A stretch of DNA of 24,175 bases from DASWHR01 sp036398095. Lineage in GTDB: Bacteria; Actinomycetota; AC-67. The position numbers and the translations under genes were made by a program. Under the pieces are notes generated by a model that saw only the letters and a list, made by a program, of their open reading frames with translations, was not told the origin of the DNA and made no database searches. The DNA lies in the NCBI GenBank assembly GCA_036398095.1, contig DASWHR010000050.1:1-24175 (forward strand), read 5' to 3'. This document shows positions 19,011 through 24,175 of the stretch, piece by piece. The number at the start of each line of letters is the position of its first letter. Position 1 is the first letter of the stretch.

Positions 19011-19053
19011 GCCGGAATTATGCCCCGGCGACCGCCCCGGCGGACGAGCGGCG

Positions 19054-19383
19054 CTACGAAACGAATTCGGACAGCTCGCCGAGGATCTGCTGTTTGCCGC
19101 GCGCGCCGACGACCCGGCGCTTCTCGACGCCGTCCACGAAGAGCACCATCGACGGGATCGACAGGATGCCGTACCGGCGGGACACGTCCGGGTTGTTGTC
19201 CACGTCCAGCTTGGCGATCGTCAGCTTGCCCTGCATCTCGCCGGCGATCTCCTCGAGCACTGGAGCGACCATGTGGCAGGGGCCGCACCATTCGGCCCAA
19301 AAATCGACGAGCACGGGCGTCGAAGACTTCAGGACTTTGTCCTCGAAGTCCGCGTCGGTCACGGTGATGGTCGGTCCGGCCAC
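19054..19383 (-). CDS. trxA: Thioredoxin
   Basis: A 109-residue thioredoxin that reduces protein disulfides, with the active site WCGPC (Cys33-Cys36) and the conserved cis-proline Pro77 (SIPSMVLF). The GTG start has AAAGGAG 7 bases upstream. It is the likely partner of TrxB encoded upstream on the same strand, but the two are separated by an enolase-superfamily gene, and trxA appears to have its own promoter (see 19438-19463). The cwlM-like gene follows after 43 bp. Confidence 0.97.
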   Translation of the reverse strand: MAGPTITVTDADFEDKVLKSSTPVLVDFWAEWCGPCHMVAPVLEEIAGEMQGKLTIAKLDVDNNPDVSRRYGILSIPSMVLFVDGVEKRRVVGARGKQQILGELSEFVS

Positions 19384-19437
19384 GTTCGTTCTCCTTTGTG
19401 GATGCGTTCGGTCTGGGGATTCTACCGTCAGCGGTTC

Positions 19438-19463
19438 AACGCCTCCCCGGTGCCCTCTATTCC
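19438..19463 (-). promoter_or_regulatory. SigR/SigH-type promoter candidate for trxA
   Basis: The minus strand reads GGAAT (19463-19459), exactly 18 bases, then GTT (19440-19438). This is the consensus for Streptomyces SigR (GGAAT-N18-GTT), a redox-stress ECF sigma factor that controls thioredoxin genes; the Mycobacterium SigH consensus is similar. It lies entirely between the stop of the upstream gene and trxA, about 55 bases before the start. A TAGAAT (19424-19419) nearer the gene could be a separate -10. Confidence 0.55.
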
Positions 19464-19473
19464 GAAACCCTGC

Positions 19474-20610
19474 CTACAGGGCCTGGCCGTGGGCCTGGAT
19501 CCGCTCGATGTCCAGCTCGACGCCCAACCCGGGCTTCTGCGGCACGGTTAGCCACCCATCCGGGTCGGCCGTGAGGGGCTCGGTGAGCATCGCGTCGCGG
19601 CCCTCGGGCGTCCAGCCGGGCGGGTCGTAGGGATACTCCAGCCAGGCCCCGTGCGTGGCGGCGAACACGTGCAGGTTCGCCACGAAGCCGAGTCCGTTGG
19701 ACCAGGTGTGCGGGTTGAAGCCGATGCCGGCGTTCTTTGCCATCGTCGCGATCTCGAGCGCACCGGTGATCCCGCCGGTGAACATCGCATCGGGCTGCAC
19801 GATGTCGAGCGACCGGCGCTCGATGTGCTCGCGCAGCGGCCAGATGTCGCCGGTCAGCTCGCCGCCGGCGATCGGCGTCGTCGTCAGGTCGCGCAAACGC
19901 CGGTAGCCTTCGAAGTCGAACTGGTCCAGCGGCTCTTCGAGCCAGGCGACGCCGTAGTCCTCGTACGCTTTCGCGGTCGCCATCGCGCGCTTGAAATCCC
20001 ACCGCGGCGAATCGGCCTGGAACACATCCACGCGCCAGCCTTGATTCGCGTCGCATGCGATCGTTAGATCGTCGCCGGCCGCTTCGCGCACCGCACGAAC
20101 CTCGGCGACGTCCTTGCGGAACGTGTCGTGTCGCGGCCGCAGCTTGACGGCTTTGAAGCCGCGCTCGATCGCGGCGAGCGTGTCGTCGGCCCGTTGCCGC
20201 GGCTCGCGCAGCTCGCCGAACGAGGCGTAGACGGGAACGCGGTCGCGGGTGCCGCCGAGGAACCGATACAGCGGCATCCCCGCCGCTTTCGCGGCCAAGT
20301 CGTAGAGCGCCGCTTCGATGAACCACACGCGCAACCCGAGCACGCGCACGGCCGTCTCCAGGATCGGGCGGAACTCGGCGATCCGAGTCGGGTCGCGCCC
20401 GATGAGGAAGGCGCGCAGCACGTTGATCGGCCCGCGTCCTTCGTCGGCGAAGGCGATCCAGCCGGTGTAGCCCTCGAGGCCTTCGTCGGTGACGAGCCGG
20501 TAGACGACGCATGAGTTGTTCGGGTTCGCCAGACCCGGCACCCACGACGGCGAGAACGGCGCGGCCAGCGGAAAATGGCAGATCCACGCATCGATCCGTT
20601 CGATCTTCAT
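19474..20610 (-). CDS. Enolase-superfamily enzyme (mandelate racemase / acid-sugar dehydratase type)
   Basis: A 378-residue protein with the capping domain (about 1-125) and a TIM-barrel C-terminal domain. Visible catalytic features: Lys156-Leu-Arg158 at the KxK position, Asp187 and Asn189 (CDANQGW), the Glu225/226 pair (WLEEPL), Glu251 (GGELTG), and an Asp274/His301 dyad (VQPDAMF, NPHTWSNG). Three acidic metal ligands plus a His-Asp dyad are typical of the mandelate-racemase subgroup, which abstracts the alpha proton of a carboxylate; many members are sugar-acid dehydratases. The substrate cannot be named. The ATG has GGGAG 6 bases before it. It separates trxB from trxA, which are adjacent in mycobacteria, so it looks like a lineage-specific insertion. 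Confidence 0.85.
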   Translation of the reverse strand: MKIERIDAWICHFPLAAPFSPSWVPGLANPNNSCVVYRLVTDEGLEGYTGWIAFADEGRGPINVLRAFLIGRDPTRIAEFRPILETAVRVLGLRVWFIEAALYDLAAKAAGMPLYRFLGGTRDRVPVYASFGELREPRQRADDTLAAIERGFKAVKLRPRHDTFRKDVAEVRAVREAAGDDLTIACDANQGWRVDVFQADSPRWDFKRAMATAKAYEDYGVAWLEEPLDQFDFEGYRRLRDLTTTPIAGGELTGDIWPLREHIERRSLDIVQPDAMFTGGITGALEIATMAKNAGIGFNPHTWSNGLGFVANLHVFAATHGAWLEYPYDPPGWTPEGRDAMLTEPLTADPDGWLTVPQKPGLGVELDIERIQAHGQAL

Positions 20611-20706
20611 CGGTCGCTCCCATGCTCGATTCGGCCGCTCATCCTCCCACGAACCCGGCCTTTCCGGCCAGACGGCGGTTCGCGGGCCGCGTGATGCGCG
20701 GCTACC

Positions 20707-20955
20707 ATGGCGGCCGTGCCCCGCTATCTGCGCTGGATCGCCTCGATCACGACCGGAATGATCGTCCAGTTCGTGTTCCAGATTCTCTTCCTGTCGATCG
20801 TGGTGGGAACGGGCAGGGACGAGCTGGGGGGCGGCGCTGCCGCCGTCGTGACCTTCGGAGCCGGGCTCGTCAACGTGATCACCTCGCTGGCAATCAACGA
20901 CTGGCTCGCGAACCGCTACCCGGTCGAGAAGCAACCCCTCGCGCCGCGCCCCTGA
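20707..20955 (+). CDS. Small two-helix membrane protein, unknown function
   Basis: An 82-residue product with two predicted membrane segments: about 10-34 (WIASITTGMIVQFVFQILFLSIVVG) and about 43-64 (GAAAVVTFGAGLVNVITSLAI), and a Pro-rich end. It is the only plus-strand gene in the right-hand block, divergent from the enolase-superfamily gene (96-bp gap) and convergent with trxB, ending 4 bp from the trxB stop. No ribosome-binding site is evident; a GTG at 20716 could be the start. Its hydrophobic pattern is unlike the Arg/Ala-rich shadow frames nearby, which is the main support. Confidence 0.55.
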   Translation: MAAVPRYLRWIASITTGMIVQFVFQILFLSIVVGTGRDELGGGAAAVVTFGAGLVNVITSLAINDWLANRYPVEKQPLAPRP

Positions 20956-20959
20956 ACCG

Positions 20960-21889
20960 CTAGTGGTTGGCTTCGAGCCAGCGTTCGGCGTCGATCGCGG
21001 CGGCGCATCCGGTGCCGGCGGCGGTGACGGCCTGGCGGTAGATGTGGTCCACCACGTCGCCGCAGGCGAACACGCCGTCGACGCTGGTCGCGGTGGTCGG
21101 ATGGGCGACCGTGATGTAGCCGTTGGCGTCGAGGTCCAGATGCCCCTGGAACAGCTTCGTGGTCGGGTCGTGGCCGATCGCGACGAACATGCCGCCGACT
21201 TCGATCGTGCTCGCTTCGCCGGTCTTGAGGTTCTTCATGGCGAGCGTCGTCACCTTCGCCCCGTCGCCGGTGACTTCCTCGACGGTGGTGTCCCAGATGA
21301 TGTCGATCTTGTCGTTTGCCTTGGCGCGCTCGGCCATGATCTTGCTCGCGCGGAAATCGTCGCGGCGGTGAATGATCGTGACCTTGCTCGCGAAGCGCGT
21401 GAGGAACAACGCTTCTTCCATCGCGCTGTCGCCGCCCCCGACCACGACAAGCGGCACGCCGCGGAAGAAGAACCCGTCGCAGGTTGCGCAGGTCGATACG
21501 CCGCGTCCCAGATACTCGCGTTCGCCGGGCACGTTCAGCATCCGTGCCGTCGCCCCGGTCGAGACGATCACGGTCCGCCCTTCGTAGACTGCTTCGCCGA
21601 CCTCGACGGTGAAGGGACGCTTCGAGAAGTCCACCTTCGTCGCGTCGCTGGTGAGGAATTTGGCGCCGAACCGTTCGGCCTGCGCCCGGAACTTGTCCAT
21701 CAATTCCGGGCCCAGGATTCCCTCGGGGAAGCCGGGGTAGTTTTCGACGTCGGTCGTGAGCATCAACTGGCCGAGCGGCGCGGCGCCTTCGATCACGAGC
21801 GGATCGAGTTGGGCGCGAGCCGCGTAGAGCGCGGCGGTCAGGCCGGCGGGGCCGGATCCGACGATGATCACGTTCTCGGGCGTCGTCAT
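20960..21889 (-). CDS. trxB: Thioredoxin reductase
   Basis: A 309-residue flavoprotein that transfers electrons from NADPH to thioredoxin. It has FAD-binding GSGPAG (11-16), the redox pair CATC (Cys134-Cys137), the NADPH-binding GGGDSAMEEA (151-160) and HRRDDFRASK (174-183), and the C-terminal FAD motif VFACGDVVDHIYRQAVTAAGTGCAAAIDAE. The ATG has AGGA 7-8 bases upstream. It follows the anti-sigma gene by 73 bp on the same strand, as sigM-anti-sigma-trxB2 do in mycobacteria. Confidence 0.97.
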   Translation of the reverse strand: MTTPENVIIVGSGPAGLTAALYAARAQLDPLVIEGAAPLGQLMLTTDVENYPGFPEGILGPELMDKFRAQAERFGAKFLTSDATKVDFSKRPFTVEVGEAVYEGRTVIVSTGATARMLNVPGEREYLGRGVSTCATCDGFFFRGVPLVVVGGGDSAMEEALFLTRFASKVTIIHRRDDFRASKIMAERAKANDKIDIIWDTTVEEVTGDGAKVTTLAMKNLKTGEASTIEVGGMFVAIGHDPTTKLFQGHLDLDANGYITVAHPTTATSVDGVFACGDVVDHIYRQAVTAAGTGCAAAIDAERWLEANH

Positions 21890-21918
21890 AAAAGGTCCTT
21901 CCGTGGATTCGGACGCCG

Positions 21919-21924
21919 ATTCTA
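21919..21924 (-). promoter_or_regulatory. Possible trxB -10 element
   Basis: The 73-bp gap before trxB reads TAGAAT on the minus strand here, directly after GTT, giving GTTAGAAT. No convincing -35 of either housekeeping or ECF type at the right spacing was found (a GGGAAA lies too far, 20 bases before the GTT). It may be a weak promoter, or trxB may be read through from the sigma/anti-sigma genes. Confidence 0.25.
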
Positions 21925-21962
21925 ACGCCGCGCGAGGGCCGAATTCTTTCCCGGGGCTTCGG

Positions 21963-22742
21963 CTATTGCGGAACGTCGGCCTGCGTGAAGTACCGGACCG
22001 CGCACGTGTCGCGGGTCGTGACCCACATCTCGACCCGCTCAGGGTCGGTGGCCGGCACCTCGAACAGCAGGATATAGACGGGCTCGTCCTTATAGGTGCC
22101 CGCCAAGGAGCGAACGAGCCGGACCGAATCCGATTCCCGCTCGATGGCCCTGATGCATTCGCCGAACGTGCGGTCCTCTCGGGAGCCGGCCCGGTACGCC
22201 TTCGTGTTTGGAACGGTCAACGCCGAGGTTTGGACCTGCTCGCCGGAGCCCCCGGCCGTCACGGCCGCCGACGAATCTTCGGCCGCGGACGCCCCGGCCC
22301 CGAAACGCTCGGAGAGGTAGGCGCGAAGGACGCCGCCGACGCTGGACTCGTCAAGGTTTCCCTCGGCCAGCAGTTGTGGGCGGGATGCGTCGGCGGCCGC
22401 GCCGCCGATGCTACGGCCGGCGTCGTCGCCGTTGAGCACCGCGATGCTGAAGACGGCGACGATCGCAGCCGCGGCGGCGCCGCTCACCCACGCGTAGCGG
22501 CGGCCCCGGGACGACAGTTTCCGTTCGCGCGCCAGCGCCGATCGGATCGCGAAACCGGCCTGCGGATCCATCGCGGGCTCGTCGAGCAGCGCCATATCGG
22601 CGAGCGTCCCGCGGATGGCATCCAGGATCGTGCGCGCCTCGGCGCAGCCGGCCAGGTGCGAATCGACGGAGCGCCGCTCGGCCGCGTCGAGTTCGCCGTC
22701 GGCGTAGGCGGACAGCAGTTCGTGTTCGGAATGGGGGGTCAT
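21963..22742 (-). CDS. Membrane-anchored anti-sigma factor with incomplete zinc motif
   Basis: A 259-residue protein. Its N-terminal anti-sigma domain (LLSAYADGELDAAERRSVDSHL, about 9-30) runs into the zinc-type motif His29-x3-Cys33, but the second cysteine of HxxxCxxC is Ala36. A single membrane helix follows (about 84-104, WVSGAAAAAIVAVFSIAVL), then an extracytoplasmic region of about 155 residues, low-complexity at first and ending in a folded-looking domain with Cys196 and Cys247. It should hold the adjacent ECF sigma factor at the membrane. The ATG overlaps the sigma stop by four bases and has GAGGA upstream. It corresponds in place to Rv3912 of M. tuberculosis. Confidence 0.88.
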   Translation of the reverse strand: MTPHSEHELLSAYADGELDAAERRSVDSHLAGCAEARTILDAIRGTLADMALLDEPAMDPQAGFAIRSALARERKLSSRGRRYAWVSGAAAAAIVAVFSIAVLNGDDAGRSIGGAAADASRPQLLAEGNLDESSVGGVLRAYLSERFGAGASAAEDSSAAVTAGGSGEQVQTSALTVPNTKAYRAGSREDRTFGECIRAIERESDSVRLVRSLAGTYKDEPVYILLFEVPATDPERVEMWVTTRDTCAVRYFTQADVPQ

Positions 22743-23341
22743 TGCTGGTTCCTCGAAACGTTAGAGGCAGACGGGGACCCATCGGTTCCCTCGTCCTTGA
22801 GGTGGCCGAGCAGCCGGGCAAGCTCGGTTCGTGCCCGATGCAGACGGCTTTTCACGGTTCCGACCGGTACGTCCAACGCCTCGGCCACTTCCGGGTATTG
22901 CAGTCCTTGCAGATCGTGGAGCACGACCACGGTCCGATGTTCGTCGCTGAGCCGGGCGATCGCCGCGTGCACGACTGCCGCTCGACTCGATCGGATCGCT
23001 TGCTCGTCGGGACCGGGATCGCCGGAGGCAATCTCCGGAACGGATTCGACCGGCTGCGCCTTGTTGCGACCGCGGCGGCGAAGCACGTCCAGAGACGCGT
23101 TCACGGCGACGCGATGCAGCCACGTGGACAGTTGCGCGTCGCCGCGGAACGAGCCGATCGAACGGAACGCGGTGACGAAAGTGTCCTGGGCCGCATCGCG
23201 AGCGTCGTCGGGATCGGCACACAGGCGAATCGCGATCGCCCAGACGCGGGTCTCGTAGCGTTCGACGATGCGGTCGAATGCGCGGCGGTCGCCGGCCAGG
23301 TGGGCGGTGATCAGTTCGCGGTCGCTGCGTTCTTCGGTCAT
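22739..23341 (-). CDS. sigM: ECF-family RNA polymerase sigma factor (SigM-like)
   Basis: A 200-residue sigma-70 protein with region 2 (AFDRIVERYETRVWAIAIRLCADPDDARDAAQDTFVTAFRSIGSF..TWLHRVAVNASLDVLRRR) and region 4 (LSDEHRTVVVLHDLQGLQYPEVAEALDVPVGTVKSRLHRARTELARLL), and no region 3, which defines the ECF group. By position it corresponds to mycobacterial SigM. The ATG overlaps the alanine racemase stop by four bases and the stop overlaps the anti-sigma ATG by four bases, so all three are coupled. The frame is open further upstream but that part is antiparallel to nothing conserved and lies inside alr. Confidence 0.94.
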   Translation of the reverse strand: MTEERSDRELITAHLAGDRRAFDRIVERYETRVWAIAIRLCADPDDARDAAQDTFVTAFRSIGSFRGDAQLSTWLHRVAVNASLDVLRRRGRNKAQPVESVPEIASGDPGPDEQAIRSSRAAVVHAAIARLSDEHRTVVVLHDLQGLQYPEVAEALDVPVGTVKSRLHRARTELARLLGHLKDEGTDGSPSASNVSRNQQ

Positions 23342-24175
23342 GTTCCGTAGATTCGCTCGATGTGCGCGGCGACCAGCAGGCGTCGTGCCGGAATGCGGGC
23401 GACGTCCCCGACGGTCACGTCGGGAAGTCCGTCCAGTGACACGGTGATCGCTTGCATGCCGGCGCGGCCGACGACCTTCGCCTTCCGGGAGCCGAAGAAC
23501 ACGGCGCGCGGGTCGGGACGCGCGCCCGCCGCCACCGCGATCGCCTTCGCCGCTCCGGCCGCGGCTCCGGCGAGGCTCTCGGTGCGCGCGTGCGGCTCGG
23601 CGGTGAAGCCGTCGCTCCAGCCGACCGGGATCGTCGCGACGCGCGTGGGCCTCTTGGCCGCCCATTCGGTGCCGTATCCGACGCTGCCGCCGGCCGGCAG
23701 CGTTCGCACCGCAGCCACGCGCGCATACCAGGTGAAGGTTTCCTCCAGCGGGAACGGCGCGACGGCGCCCGGCGGATTCTGGCCGTATAGAAGCGTGCCG
23801 ATCCGAACCATGTCGAATCGCGCCTCGGGACGCGTGATCAACGCGGCGCTGTTCGAGGCGTGAACGATCGCACGCGCCGCATGCTTGCCGAGCGCGGCCC
23901 GAACCGCCTGGAAACGCTCGAGTTGCGCGGCGCCGCCCGCGGCGGCGGCATCGGCGAAGTGGGTCGAGATGCCGTCGAGCGAGACATGCTCTTCCGCGGC
24001 GATCCGCTCGGCAACCGTGAGCGCATCGTCCGGCGCCACGCCGAGCCGGCCCATCCCGGTGTCGACCTTCAGATGGATTCGCGCCGGCCGCCCCGCCGTG
24101 CGTGCGGCGTCCGCGTAGCGAGCGACGTCGGTCGCGTCCGAAACGGTCAGCGCGGCGTCCATCGTGACCGCTTCG
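23338..24175 (-). CDS. alr: Alanine racemase, N-terminus beyond window edge
   Basis: About 278 C-terminal residues of a PLP-dependent alanine racemase, which makes D-alanine for peptidoglycan. Visible: ARIHLKVDTGMGRLG, the barrel motifs STHFADA and HASNSAAL, MVRIGTLLYG, and the catalytic tyrosine in GGSVGYGTEW; the C-terminal domain continues with IPVGWSDGF and VTVGDVARI. The N-terminal ~90-100 residues, including the PLP-binding lysine, lie outside. The frame remains open to 24175 without a stop, and an internal ATG at 24162 is not a believable start because it would remove half of the barrel. Its stop overlaps the sigma-factor start. Confidence 0.93.
   Translation of the reverse strand, partial: EAVTMDAALTVSDATDVARYADAARTAGRPARIHLKVDTGMGRLGVAPDDALTVAERIAAEEHVSLDGISTHFADAAAAGGAAQLERFQAVRAALGKHAARAIVHASNSAALITRPEARFDMVRIGTLLYGQNPPGAVAPFPLEETFTWYARVAAVRTLPAGGSVGYGTEWAAKRPTRVATIPVGWSDGFTAEPHARTESLAGAAAGAAKAIAVAAGARPDPRAVFFGSRKAKVVGRAGMQAITVSLDGLPDVTVGDVARIPARRLLVAAHIERIYGT

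Overview
The window is the chromosome-replication-origin neighbourhood of a high-GC actinobacterium (Actinomycetota). The gene order DUF3566-gyrA-gyrB-DUF721-recF-dnaN-dnaA | rpmH-rnpA-yidD-yidC-jag-rsmG-parA-parB and then GNAT / cwlM-type amidase-trxA-trxB-anti-sigma-sigM is the same scaffold found around oriC in Mycobacterium and relatives. High GC, many GTG starts and 4-base stop/start overlaps agree with this. No rRNA, tRNA, IS element, CRISPR array or prophage was seen. The genus cannot be fixed from the sequence; several insertions relative to mycobacteria (alaC after parB, an enolase-superfamily gene between trxA and trxB, a racemase directly before the sigma gene) suggest another, possibly deep-branching, actinobacterial lineage.

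Layout. (i) 1-10475, minus strand: a membrane protein of the DUF3566 family (cut by the window edge), gyrA interrupted by a 421-residue intein with a LAGLIDADG endonuclease, gyrB, a DUF721 (DciA-like) gene, recF, dnaN and dnaA. (ii) Origin: the dnaN-dnaA gap (8919-9077) carries what looks like a complete basal unwinding module (DnaA boxes, GC-rich spacer, five DnaA-trios, AT-rich stretch). The dnaA-rpmH gap carries more boxes and the divergent dnaA and rpmH promoters, so the origin looks bipartite. (iii) 10767-17904, plus strand: rpmH, rnpA, yidD, yidC, khpB/jag, rsmG, parA, parB, an alanine transaminase, a 41-residue membrane peptide and a GNAT protein, almost all overlapping or closely spaced. 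Two parS sites lie 52 bp apart at the 5' end of rsmG. (iv) 17925-24175, mostly minus strand and converging on the previous block: alanine racemase (partial), ECF sigma factor, its anti-sigma factor, trxB, an enolase-superfamily enzyme, trxA and a cytoplasmic CwlM-like amidase-fold protein, with one small plus-strand membrane-protein gene at 20707.

How it fits together. The left arm supplies initiation, clamp, repair and topology functions. The right arm supplies ribosomal protein L34, RNase P protein, membrane-protein insertion and chromosome segregation. The far right couples a stress-type sigma/anti-sigma pair to thioredoxin redox genes and to peptidoglycan supply (Alr, CwlM-like). I found no wholly unknown system; the most notable observations are the gyrA intein with unusual codons at its flanks, the readable origin architecture, a parS site merged with the rsmG start codon, a SigR-like promoter before trxA, a cysteine-rich extracytoplasmic insertion in YidC, and an anti-sigma factor lacking one zinc-ligand cysteine.
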